This document shows, piece by piece, positions 7,697-15,922 of a DNA stretch of 48,006 nucleotides. The notes below the pieces were generated by a model. It did no database searches. It was not told where the DNA came from and was given only the letters and a program-made list of their open reading frames with translations. Position numbers and translations under genes: made by a program. Position 1 is the first letter of the stretch. Every line of letters starts with the position of its first letter. The stretch comes from an uncultured Bacteroidales bacterium (GTDB lineage Bacteria; Bacteroidota; Bacteroidia; Bacteroidales; F082): the NCBI GenBank assembly GCA_947303625.1, contig CAMYYV010000009.1, forward strand, positions 1-48,006, in the 5' to 3' direction.

Positions 7697-9066
7697 TGCG
7701 ATAACCAATTCGCCGGGTTTTGTCGGCTTTGTTCTTTCAGTAGTTCGAAGTGAATCTCGGTCTTTCCCTCGTTCTTGTTGGTGTGGACCGTGCCGATGTT
7801 TTGCTTGGTCTTCACCTTGTCGCCGCGTTTCACGGTGACGTTCTCAAGGTTGGAGTAGACCGTGAAGTATTCGCCATGGCGGATGATGACGACAGTGTTG
7901 GAGCCGGTGAGTTTGGTGACGCTGGTCACCTCGCCGTCGAATACGGCACGGGCCTTGGCGCCTTCGGTGGTGGCGATGTCGATGCCGTTGTTGGTCACCG
8001 TGACCTTGTTGGAGACTACCGAGGTGTGTTTTCCGTATGACGAAGATATGACGCCGCGTTCGACGGGCCAGGGCAGTTTGCCTTTGTTGCCGACGAAATT
8101 GGATGACAGTGTCTTCTCTTCGGGTGTAAGTGCCATACCTTTTTCTTTTGTGGTCGTAGTGGAGGTTGTGGCCTTACCTTTGTTGGCATTCTTTTTGGCT
8201 TCTTCCTTACGCCTTTTTTCAGCCTCCTCGTTGGCTTTTCGGATCTCCTCGGCGATGATGTCGTCAATGGCTTTTTGCAGCTTCTGTGCTTGCTGTTGCT
8301 TGTTCTTGATGTCTTGTTGGATGCTGCTTTCTTTTTTCTTGAGGTTGGCCACTTGTGTGTTGAGATCTTCTTTCTCGGTCTTTAGTGCGTCCTGCTGTGC
8401 CTTCTCGTCTTTCAGCAAGGCGGTTTGTTGCTCGCGAGCCAGTTGGCTGGCTTCCAACTCGCTGTTGATTTTTTGTTGGGTTGAGCTGATTTGTTCCATC
8501 TTCACCTTGCGGGCGTCGCTGAACTCTCGGATGTAGCGCAGCCGGCTGAAGGCTTGGTTGAAGTCCTTGGCAGAGAAGATGAAGCCGAGGAGGTCGTAAT
8601 GGCTGCGGTTCTTGTTGGCGAAGACGACCATCTGTGCGTATTCCTTCTGCAATTTGCTGAGGTCGGAGTTAAGGCTCTTGATGTTGCTTTGTCCCTTGTT
8701 GATTTCGTCGTCAAGGATAGCGATTTGCTCGTTGTAGGCTATGATGAGTTGCTCGCGTTGTTTGATTTTCTTGTCCAAGAGGTTGACTTCGTTGAGGGTC
8801 ATCTCCTTGTCCTTGGTGGTCTTTTTGAGTAACTGGTTGGCGGTCGAAATCTCTTTCTCTAACGAGTTGATTTCGCTTTGCAGCTGCTGTTTCGTCTTGC
8901 CTTTCGTTTTTTGGGCATAGGCCGGATTGAAGGAGAACAAGAGTATAATGAAACAAAGGACTGCGAGACTGCGAGACTGCGAGACTACGGGGCGTTTTGA
9001 AGTCCCGAAGTCCCGAAGTCCCGGAGTCCCGAAGTCTACTTGTCTCGTGTTGATTTCTATTCTCAT
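7693..9066 (-). CDS. Murein hydrolase activator/M23 peptidase with coiled coil (EnvC-like)
   Basis: The 457-residue exported protein has a long coiled coil (about residues 55-300, rich in K, E and Q: QLQSEINSLEKEISTANQLL and so on), a low-complexity linker (KATTSTTTTKEKG), and a C-terminal LytM/M23 fold (LPWPVERGVISSSYGKHTS, GIDIATTEGAKARAVFDGEV, VVIIRHGEYFTVYSNL). In the C-terminal motif the usual HLH-type ligands are not all present, as in EnvC, so it may activate amidases rather than cut peptidoglycan. The start at 9066 overlaps the DUF4292 stop (ATGA). The signal peptide is preceded by about 25 residues (QVDFGTPGLRDFGTSKRP...) encoded by tandem 8-base repeats at 8959-9036; no other start exists between them and the hydrophobic core. 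Confidence 0.85.
   Translation of the reverse strand: MRIEINTRQVDFGTPGLRDFGTSKRPVVSQSRSLAVLCFIILLFSFNPAYAQKTKGKTKQQLQSEINSLEKEISTANQLLKKTTKDKEMTLNEVNLLDKKIKQREQLIIAYNEQIAILDDEINKGQSNIKSLNSDLSKLQKEYAQMVVFANKNRSHYDLLGFIFSAKDFNQAFSRLRYIREFSDARKVKMEQISSTQQKINSELEASQLAREQQTALLKDEKAQQDALKTEKEDLNTQVANLKKKESSIQQDIKNKQQQAQKLQKAIDDIIAEEIRKANEEAEKRRKEEAKKNANKGKATTSTTTTKEKGMALTPEEKTLSSNFVGNKGKLPWPVERGVISSSYGKHTSVVSNKVTVTNNGIDIATTEGAKARAVFDGEVTSVTKLTGSNTVVIIRHGEYFTVYSNLENVTVKRGDKVKTKQNIGTVHTNKNEGKTEIHFELLKEQSRQNPANWLSQ
8959..9036. repeat. Family H: inverted arms of tandem 8-base units GACTnCGn, in signal-peptide region
   Basis: The left arm contains three tandem copies of ACTGCGAG, and the right arm has four to five copies of AGTCCCGA/AGTCCCGG. 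Since AGTCCCGA reversed is TCGGGACT, both arms are made of the unit GACTnCGn in opposite orientation, separated by GGGGCGTTTTGA. The arms pair imperfectly (about six of eight bases per unit). The element is translated in frame at the N-terminus of the M23-type protein. Confidence 0.8.
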
Positions 9067-9614
9067 GGCTTTTTGGGTATGCGCACGCGTTCCATCTTAT
9101 TGGTGATCTTCAGCGGGAAGTCAGTGGCCTTGTTCAGTCGGATGTTGTGGTATTGAATCTTGGCGCTCATGTTGCCCATGATGAAGGTCTTGAGCAGCAC
9201 CGTTTGATTCTCAACGGGTGGAAGGCCTTGATTATTGTCTAAGAGCAAAGTTTGTATCAATGGGAGGCTGAGGGGCATGCTGAGTTGTGCGGCGAGGGAG
9301 TCGATGGGTTCGGCCAAGTAGGTTTTTTCCAGACGGTTGACCACCCATAACGAGTCGTTGCTGACTTTGGCGCGTACCACTTCGATGCCCATGGTGGCGG
9401 TGATGTTAAGCCATACAATGCTGTCGTTGCGCATCCGAAGCTGTCCTTTCAGGTCGTTGAATTCCATACCGTTGCCTTCGGCTTGGATGTTGAGGTTGGA
9501 GGTCATCCATTCGAAGGCTTGCGGCTGTGGGGGCGCGACGGTTTTCTTGCGCGAGGCGCAGGAGGTGGCGGCCAGCAGCAACACTAAGGACACTATGGTT
9601 ATTCGGGTTTTCAC
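9063..9614 (-). CDS. DUF4292 family lipoprotein
   Basis: The 183-residue protein has a lipoprotein signal (TIVSLVLLLAATSC) and the DUF4292 pattern: NIQAEGNGMEFNDLKGQLRM, RNDSIVWLNITATMGIEVVRAKVSNDSLWVVNR and YLAEP. DUF4292 proteins have a LolA/LolB-like beta fold and sit next to TPR and M23 genes in Bacteroidetes, which suggests outer-membrane or lipoprotein handling. The start is GTG (complement of 9612-9614). A near-consensus AAACTTTG lies upstream on the minus strand. The stop overlaps the M23 start. Confidence 0.85.
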   Translation of the reverse strand: MKTRITIVSLVLLLAATSCASRKKTVAPPQPQAFEWMTSNLNIQAEGNGMEFNDLKGQLRMRNDSIVWLNITATMGIEVVRAKVSNDSLWVVNRLEKTYLAEPIDSLAAQLSMPLSLPLIQTLLLDNNQGLPPVENQTVLLKTFIMGNMSAKIQYHNIRLNKATDFPLKITNKMERVRIPKKP

Positions 9615-9693
9615 GCAGGTTTTACTCTCAATTATTGTTCCAAATTATTGGGGCAAAGTTTGCAGTTTTATTTTTGGACTTCGTTTTTATGGT

Positions 9694-10116
9694 TTAGGGT
9701 TCATAATGCAAAGTCCATTGATTTTCTTCTAATTGCGACAAAGTCGTTTCCCATTCCTTTCTTATGGGGAACAGTTGCTCGAATTCTTCACACGACATGG
9801 TATCGATATCTTCAAGATAAAAGACTCCAACATACAATGCGTCGGCTGGATGTTGGGTCATCAACTCTGCTATCTCCTCAAAACATTTCTCCGAGTTTGG
9901 TAATACTACTCTTGAACGTCTCAACTCTGAATACTCGTATGTAGTTGGGGGTTTCATACAGCAAGTGTCCTGGCTGATGGGGCCATAGAGAGAAAACTGT
10001 ACGACGATTTCCTTATCAGACCCATTCTTTATGACGAACGAAGGGTGTTCTTCATTGTGTTTGCAACTACTGTTAATAAGCAATAGTAAAAACAAAAACA
10101 GACAATACTTTTTCAT
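9694..10116 (-). CDS. Hypothetical lipoprotein
   Basis: The protein is 140 residues with a clear lipobox (FLFLLLLINSSC). I do not recognise the mature domain (HPSFVIKNGSDKEIVVQFSL, two adjacent cysteines in DTCCMKPP, and a C-terminus rich in E and W). The FVIKNGSDKEIVVQF stretch resembles the start of an immunoglobulin-like beta strand pattern. It is more A+T-rich than its neighbours and, with the next gene, interrupts the TPR-DUF4292-M23 order, which suggests later insertion. Confidence 0.75.
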   Translation of the reverse strand: MKKYCLFLFLLLLINSSCKHNEEHPSFVIKNGSDKEIVVQFSLYGPISQDTCCMKPPTTYEYSELRRSRVVLPNSEKCFEEIAELMTQHPADALYVGVFYLEDIDTMSCEEFEQLFPIRKEWETTLSQLEENQWTLHYEP

Positions 10117-10138
10117 ATTTTACTGATTTTGAGATTAA

Positions 10139-10678
10139 TCATGGGATGAAAATATTAGTGCTGTCGGGCTTGGGAGAGAACTGGCGGAAATGAAAAGTCT
10201 CGTTTGCGTTCCCCTCATCTGTCACTTCTCCGTTTTCCATCCTATAATATCTCTGCAGGACAAAGGTGGTATCATTAAGTATGGTTCCTTCTTGAAAATA
10301 GCATTGAAACGGCCTTGTAGGCACCCAATAATTAAACAGAATCCTATCATTTTCAACGTTGTACAATTCCCATGATAACTGACTATCATGAAAACGATTC
10401 TCACCAACGAGTTCATTTATTACATACTCGTCAACTTCTTGCAAAGAGTGGGATCCACTAGGTGGTCGAAACGCAACGCCGTTCTTATAGAAGAAAGTTA
10501 TTGTCCTAAAATATTCACCATTCATTGTATAATAATAATACCCGTCGGTTCTAAGTTCTTCGCCAGTATAGGGTGTCTTTGGCAAGGTGAGTTCTTCATC
10601 TTCGAACCATTTCTTGCAGCCGCCCGCAAAAAGGACTACTAATGCCAAAACCAAAATAAGTCTTAATTGTCTATACAT
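10139..10678 (-). CDS. Hypothetical lipoprotein
   Basis: The protein has 179 residues with a lipoprotein signal (ILVLALVVLFAGGC followed by KKWFEDE). The body shows a repeated tyrosine-rich beta pattern (LRTDGYYYYTMNGEYFRTITFFYKNG), a WELYNVENDRILFNYW segment and FVLQRYYRMENGE. This pattern occurs in small Bacteroidales lipoproteins of unknown role. It lies 22 bases upstream of the 9694-10116 gene on the same strand, and both look like A+T-rich insertions between the TPR and DUF4292 genes. Confidence 0.78.
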   Translation of the reverse strand: MYRQLRLILVLALVVLFAGGCKKWFEDEELTLPKTPYTGEELRTDGYYYYTMNGEYFRTITFFYKNGVAFRPPSGSHSLQEVDEYVINELVGENRFHDSQLSWELYNVENDRILFNYWVPTRPFQCYFQEGTILNDTTFVLQRYYRMENGEVTDEGNANETFHFRQFSPKPDSTNIFIP

Positions 10679-10712
10679 GTTTTTCTTGTTTCTATAGTAC
10701 TACCTTGTTTCA

Positions 10713-12407
10713 TTATTGTTTTAGCTTCTGGTCTAGTTCTTTCGAGGCTCCTCCTGCTTTCTGGGCTTTCTTCCAGTATTCCATGGCTTCGCTCTCCTTG
10801 CCGAGCTTGAGGAGGATGTCACCATAGTGCTCAAGGTTGGCCCCCGAGGGGTTCTTCTCAAGACCTAAGCATTTCTTCATGATCTTTTCGGCTTCTTTGT
10901 AACGACCTAGTTTGTATAGCACCCAAGCGTAGGTGTCGGTGTAATAGACGTTGTCGGGCACCAGCTCGTTGGCGCGGATGGCCATCTCCAGGGCTTCGTC
11001 GAGTCGCTCACCACGAAGCGAGAGGTAATAAGCGTAGTTGTTCAGCACCAAGGCGTTGTCGGGGTTGTTACGCAGGGTGCGGTCGTAGGCGTCGAAGGCC
11101 TTGGCCTCGTCGCCTTGCTGGTGGTAGAGGTCGCCCAAAAAGCCGTCGAACTCCGACATCTGCAGTTTGTCGGTGGTGTAGCGCCGACCTTTCTCAAGGT
11201 AGGTGATGGCGTCGTCGTTGTTTGTCAACACCGCGTTGGCTACGCCTGCGTACCAATAGAAGACGGGCTGCATGGGGTAGAATTTCAAGGCGGCGATGGC
11301 GTGGTCGCGCACGGCCTCGTTTTCGTTGAGACGGCTCTCGCTGATGATGAGGTTCTGCCAGCCATAGAAGTCGGTGCTGTCGATGGACAAAACCTTTTGA
11401 TACATTGCTTTCGACTTCACCGAGTTCTCTTCGATGAGATAACAGGAGCCGAGGATAAGGTAGCCGAGCTTGTGGTCGGGAAGGGCCTCGACGAAGGCTT
11501 GGCCGCATTGCCTTGCCTGCTCGTCGATGTCTTTGTCGGCTTGGTGTTTGTTCATCCAGTAGTCATAGGTATTTGTCTTGGTGGCGATGTCGAGGTTTTG
11601 GTTGCGGATGGCGGCCAACAATTCCTTGAAGGCTTTGTCGTTGTCGCCGTTTTTCTCGTAGAGTTCGAGGAGCGAGACATTGATATAGGGATTTTCCGGG
11701 TTGATCTCCTTGATTTTTTCGTAAGTTTTCACGGCGTCCTTGATTTTGCCGTTTTCGGAATATTCCTGCGCCAACAGACCGTAATAGCGGATGTTCTCTG
11801 GGTTTTGTTCGATGAGTTTTTCGAGTTCCGCAATCACTTTTTTGGAGCTGCCTTGATGCTTGTAGATGGCGAGGCGCTGTTCGGTGATCAAATCATTTTG
11901 TCCGATTTGTTTTTCCAACAGATCCATCTTTTCCAAAGCCTTGCCGTAGTTTTCGGTGAGGAGATAAGCCTCGATGAGCTCGCTGAGCATGTCGGGGTCG
12001 TCGGGATATTTCGCCGTCAGTTTTTCATAGAGTTTGATGAAGTCGTCGTATTGCTCCAAGTTGCGGTAAAACAGGCCGAGACGCATTTGATACCATTTGT
12101 TCTCTGGGTCGATTTTGGCAGCTTGCTGGATCATGTTGAAGGCTTCTTCGATACGGCCGGCATTGTAGTATTGCTCGCTTAGCTCGTACATTGATGCGGC
12201 ATCGTCGGGCATGAAGCGCAGGGCTTGCTCGAAGTTGCGGATGGCGCCTTCGGTGTCGTCGCGGTACTTGCTTTGAAGGCCATTCGAGAAGTAGGTGGCA
12301 TTCTTTTTCTTGTCGGGTTTGTTGGTGAATTCCGACTCCACTTGCTGAGCAACCCCCAAAATTGAGCAGCCCAACACAATGAACAACAAAATAACTCTAT
12401 ATTTCAT
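10713..12407 (-). CDS. Exported TPR-repeat protein
   Basis: The 564-residue protein begins with a signal peptide (VILLFIVLGCSILGVAQ) and is then almost wholly made of tetratricopeptide repeats of about 34 residues, for example EGAIRNFEQALRFMPDDAASMYELSEQYYNAGRIEEA. The last repeats are the most regular (ALVLNNYAYYLSLRGERLDEALEMA). TPR proteins act as scaffolds. In Bacteroides relatives this gene sits between dut and DUF4292, as here, and I infer a periplasmic or outer-membrane assembly role. The 26 bases between the dut stop and this ATG consist of a short direct repeat (AACTCTcAACTTTaa type). Confidence 0.85.
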   Translation of the reverse strand: MKYRVILLFIVLGCSILGVAQQVESEFTNKPDKKKNATYFSNGLQSKYRDDTEGAIRNFEQALRFMPDDAASMYELSEQYYNAGRIEEAFNMIQQAAKIDPENKWYQMRLGLFYRNLEQYDDFIKLYEKLTAKYPDDPDMLSELIEAYLLTENYGKALEKMDLLEKQIGQNDLITEQRLAIYKHQGSSKKVIAELEKLIEQNPENIRYYGLLAQEYSENGKIKDAVKTYEKIKEINPENPYINVSLLELYEKNGDNDKAFKELLAAIRNQNLDIATKTNTYDYWMNKHQADKDIDEQARQCGQAFVEALPDHKLGYLILGSCYLIEENSVKSKAMYQKVLSIDSTDFYGWQNLIISESRLNENEAVRDHAIAALKFYPMQPVFYWYAGVANAVLTNNDDAITYLEKGRRYTTDKLQMSEFDGFLGDLYHQQGDEAKAFDAYDRTLRNNPDNALVLNNYAYYLSLRGERLDEALEMAIRANELVPDNVYYTDTYAWVLYKLGRYKEAEKIMKKCLGLEKNPSGANLEHYGDILLKLGKESEAMEYWKKAQKAGGASKELDQKLKQ

Positions 12408-12433
12408 AACTCTAAACTCTCAACTTTAAACTC

Positions 12434-12440
<7 letters not shown>
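12408..12440. repeat. Short direct repeat filling the dut-TPR spacer
   Basis: The spacer reads ACTCTAAACTCTCAACT then TTAAACTCTCAACTCTT, a tandem of a 12-14 base unit. The complement supplies the dut stop (AGTTGAGAG) and the purine-rich stretch before the TPR start codon. Confidence 0.6.
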
Positions 12441-12871
<431 letters not shown>

Positions 12872-12886
12872 GGCTATGGATTTCAA

Positions 12887-12940
12887 GATTTCAAGATTTC
12901 TAATTTAACTACGTTGAATACTTCGTATTTCAAGATTTGT
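12887..12940. repeat. Short AAATCTTG direct repeats between flippase and dut
   Basis: Three copies of AAATCTTG (minus strand) occur in the 58-base gap: two in tandem next to the dut start and one at the flippase end, where it provides the stop codon (AAA TCT TGA). Confidence 0.55.
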
Positions 12941-14432
12941 GGATTTTTCGTTTGACGAAAGCAACGACGCCTTTGACCAGGTCTTTCTCCATCCAGCAGA
13001 TGAAAGCGAAGAAGATGAGCAACAGGGCCGTGTTGACGACAAGGGTCCAAACGGTATTCTCGATGGGGATGTATTTTTGTGCAAAATATAAGCCTATCGC
13101 TATGGTGAAATAGAGGAATGCCGACTTCAGGTTGTAGGGTATCGGGGCTTTCTTTTGTCCGACGATGAACGACAATACCATGCAGGTGCCATAGCCAGCA
13201 AAGCCGCCCCAGGCGCAGGCCATGTAACCGTATTTCGGCACGAAGATGAAGTTGATGGCGAGCAGAACAGCGCAGCCTATGGCCGAAAAGATGGCACCCC
13301 ACCAGGTCTGGTCGATGAGTTTGTACCAGAACGAGAGGTTGAAATAGATACCCATGAAGATCTCGGCCATCATCACGATGGGCACCACGCGCAGACCCTC
13401 CCAATAATTGGGGCTGATGATGTGCTTGAGCAGTGGCATATACATCACCACGGCGAGGAAAGCCAACAGGGTAAAGATGATGAAGTATTTCATCACTTTG
13501 GCTTGGGCTTCCTTGTCGGCGTCGTCGCGTTTGCCGCCGAAGACGAAAGGCTCGTAGGCATAGCGGAAGGCTTGAGTGATCATCGCCATAATCATTGCTA
13601 TCTTGACGCAAGCGCCATAGATGCCCAATTGCACGTCGCCTTCTTCGCCAGGGATGATGAAGCGGAAGCAAATCTTGTCGGCCACTTGGTTGAGGATGCC
13701 GGCCAGTCCCAAAAGCAGCAACGGCCAGGTGTAACGGAGCATCTGTTTCAGTAAGCAACGGTCGATGCCGAAGCGCAGCTTTTTGATTTCGGGGAGAAAA
13801 CCGAGGGTAATCAGACCCGTGCAGATGAGGTTGACGATGAAGATATAACCGACTTGATAGCTGTTCTCATACCAACCCATCAGTGCAGGATGGCTTTCTT
13901 TTAAGCCCGGAGCGACCAAGAAGATGAACAGGTTAAGCCCGATGTTAAGAAAGATGAACAGCAGCTTCAGAGCGGCAAATTTAACGGCTTTGTTTTCATA
14001 GCGCAGGCGGGCAAACAGGATGGCTTGGAAGGCGTCCAAGGCCACGATGATGGCCATGATTTCGACAAACTCGGGATGGTCGGCATAATGCAGCGCGTTG
14101 GAGATGGGCTTCAAAAACACGCTGATTAGTATCACAAACAGCAATGCGACCAATCCCACGGCCAGTCCCGAAGTAGAGAAGGCTTTGTTTGGGTCGACAT
14201 CTTTCTTGTTGGAGAAGCGGAAGAAGGTAGTCTCCATGCCAAAGGTGAGGATGACGAGGAGCAAGGCAGTGTAGGCATAAAGATTCGTTACGATGCCGTA
14301 GCCACCCGACTCAGCAGCAATTTTGTAGGTGTAGAGTGGCACCAGCAGGTAGTTCAAGAACCTACCGATAATGCTGCTCAATCCGTAAATGGCGGTTTGC
14401 TTCGCCAAGGAGCCTAATCTATTGTCTGCCAT
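12930..14432 (-). CDS. Polysaccharide/lipid-linked glycan flippase (Wzx/MATE-like)
   Basis: The 500-residue protein has about 12-14 hydrophobic helices in the pattern of Wzx-type flippases (LAKQTAIYGLSSIIGRFLNYLLVPLYT at the start, FGMETTFFRFSNK, and YAYEPFVF near residue 290). Such carriers move undecaprenyl-linked glycan units across the inner membrane. The start is the ATG at 14432. It heads the flippase-dut-TPR block and shares a short gap with the lipoprotein gene upstream. Confidence 0.87.
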   Translation of the reverse strand: MADNRLGSLAKQTAIYGLSSIIGRFLNYLLVPLYTYKIAAESGGYGIVTNLYAYTALLLVILTFGMETTFFRFSNKKDVDPNKAFSTSGLAVGLVALLFVILISVFLKPISNALHYADHPEFVEIMAIIVALDAFQAILFARLRYENKAVKFAALKLLFIFLNIGLNLFIFLVAPGLKESHPALMGWYENSYQVGYIFIVNLICTGLITLGFLPEIKKLRFGIDRCLLKQMLRYTWPLLLLGLAGILNQVADKICFRFIIPGEEGDVQLGIYGACVKIAMIMAMITQAFRYAYEPFVFGGKRDDADKEAQAKVMKYFIIFTLLAFLAVVMYMPLLKHIISPNYWEGLRVVPIVMMAEIFMGIYFNLSFWYKLIDQTWWGAIFSAIGCAVLLAINFIFVPKYGYMACAWGGFAGYGTCMVLSFIVGQKKAPIPYNLKSAFLYFTIAIGLYFAQKYIPIENTVWTLVVNTALLLIFFAFICWMEKDLVKGVVAFVKRKIHKS

Positions 14433-14450
14433 GGGTCGTTTAGATTTAGG

Positions 14451-15911
14451 TTATAGTTCTTCAAAGACTCTTATTGGAACGGCATTATTGATGATTTTAG
14501 TTTGTTCTTCATCAAGTTGGTCGTAAGTTTTTTTGAATATCCTTATTGACAAGTCCTCTTTCCTCTCTTTAAAAGCCTGTAATATTTCTTTTTGTACGTC
14601 TAAATAGCGTGCAAATAAAGCATTCCTGTCTGTGTCAAAAAAGACAATTCCTTTTGAATACAAAATTGAGTCTATATTATCAATAGTTTTCCATTCTACT
14701 TCTGGAGCGTTATCATCGTCAGGATGTGGTGTTATGAAGTTTTTTACCAAATCTTTTAGTTCTTCTAATGTGGTTTCGTGACCATTGACGAGTATTTTGT
14801 TATTTCCGTCTAAATAAACCCGCATTATATTTTTTTCGGCAATTCTTGTGTCTTCAAGATTTGGAGCAACGAATACTATTTTCCCAAAATTGTGCTTATC
14901 TGCAAATGATTTTACATATCGTTCCAAATGCTTGAAGTATTCTGTATTAGACGGCATGTCATCATCTTTGCAGAGGACAGAAAGGCCCTCGTTTTTGGTG
15001 TACTGGAGAAAATGAAAGTTATCATAATAACTACTATCTACTTCGTTAGGATAGACCATTCTAAAGTAACGCTGTGTTTTACTTCTAAATTCACTTGATA
15101 ATAAATCGTCACGATAATGTTCTGTAATATGTCCATCCAAATCATAAAATTTTGGAGCATACATAACTATCTCCCAAGGGATTTCATCAAACCGATGACA
15201 AGGAAAACCTGGATTCAGATGATTATAAAAGATGGTATCTGTATTTACCTTAATCATCAACAAAGTGTCTTCACAACACCATGTAATTTCATCGCTATGG
15301 TTTAAGAAATAACGAAAAACAGCGGCACTATTCCGTTCATCAATATGACCCCAAAGGCCATACCCTTCTCTGCTTCTGTCAATAGCCACAGTATCAGTAT
15401 CTATCAGGGGTTGCAATCCTGAATACTCAATAAAGTCACTGAGCGAATTGGGAAATTTGAAATAATCTTCGATATATTGATCTAAAATATACCCCCAATT
15501 CCATGCTGAATACTGTCTACCAAATTTAACGACCAATCCGTTTTCGGCAACAATATCTTCTAAAGCGTAAGAGTCTTTTAAAATTGTATCTCTTTTTGAA
15601 AGTATGGTTAAATCTGTTTCTTCCCACGGATAGGTCGTTTCACATTTCCAAAATAGCTTATCCTTTTCTTTATGAAGATATGCCAATGTGGTTTCTATAC
15701 TATCTTTTGCCGTTTCTTTTTCCCAGTATTCTCTATACACATTTGTAAAAGAAATCAGTTCGTCTGCTGAAGTTGGAAATTCAATATAACGGTTATAATA
15801 ACCATCTATCAACATAGGTAATGCGGAGTATTTTTCTGTATTTGTAAGACGATGACTTGCACAAGACGTTAAGATACAGGTTAAACACAGTATGTACAGC
15901 GTTTTTTTCAT
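14451..15911 (-). CDS. Large lipoprotein with duplicated N-terminal motif and ExbD-like C-terminus
   Basis: This 486-residue protein begins with a lipoprotein signal (LYILCLTCILTSC). The N-terminal part contains a duplicated motif: DGYYNRYIEFPTSADELISF near residue 37 and YIEDYFKFPNSLSDFIEY near residue 145. The last ~150 residues look like the periplasmic domain of Bacteroidetes ExbD proteins (MRVYLDGNNKILVNG, TLEELKDLVKNFI, FDTDRNALFARYLDVQKEIL, ending NNAVPIRVFEEL), but without the N-terminal membrane anchor of ExbD. This similarity is from pattern recall and is an inference. The gene is distinctly A+T-rich compared with the flippase and the kinase on either side, so it was probably acquired separately. 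Confidence 0.72.
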   Translation of the reverse strand: MKKTLYILCLTCILTSCASHRLTNTEKYSALPMLIDGYYNRYIEFPTSADELISFTNVYREYWEKETAKDSIETTLAYLHKEKDKLFWKCETTYPWEETDLTILSKRDTILKDSYALEDIVAENGLVVKFGRQYSAWNWGYILDQYIEDYFKFPNSLSDFIEYSGLQPLIDTDTVAIDRSREGYGLWGHIDERNSAAVFRYFLNHSDEITWCCEDTLLMIKVNTDTIFYNHLNPGFPCHRFDEIPWEIVMYAPKFYDLDGHITEHYRDDLLSSEFRSKTQRYFRMVYPNEVDSSYYDNFHFLQYTKNEGLSVLCKDDDMPSNTEYFKHLERYVKSFADKHNFGKIVFVAPNLEDTRIAEKNIMRVYLDGNNKILVNGHETTLEELKDLVKNFITPHPDDDNAPEVEWKTIDNIDSILYSKGIVFFDTDRNALFARYLDVQKEILQAFKERKEDLSIRIFKKTYDQLDEEQTKIINNAVPIRVFEEL

Positions 15912-15922
15912 GTATTTTGTTC

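Noticed and set aside
11115-12182. Long open frame on the plus strand (355 codons) opposite the TPR gene
   Set aside because: It is the antisense shadow of a clear TPR gene; the product is a low-complexity V/F/D-rich sequence with no start signals.
12872-12886. TTG start of dut at 12886
   Set aside because: It adds five residues that come from the AAATCTTG repeat; the ATG at 12871 fits the family length.
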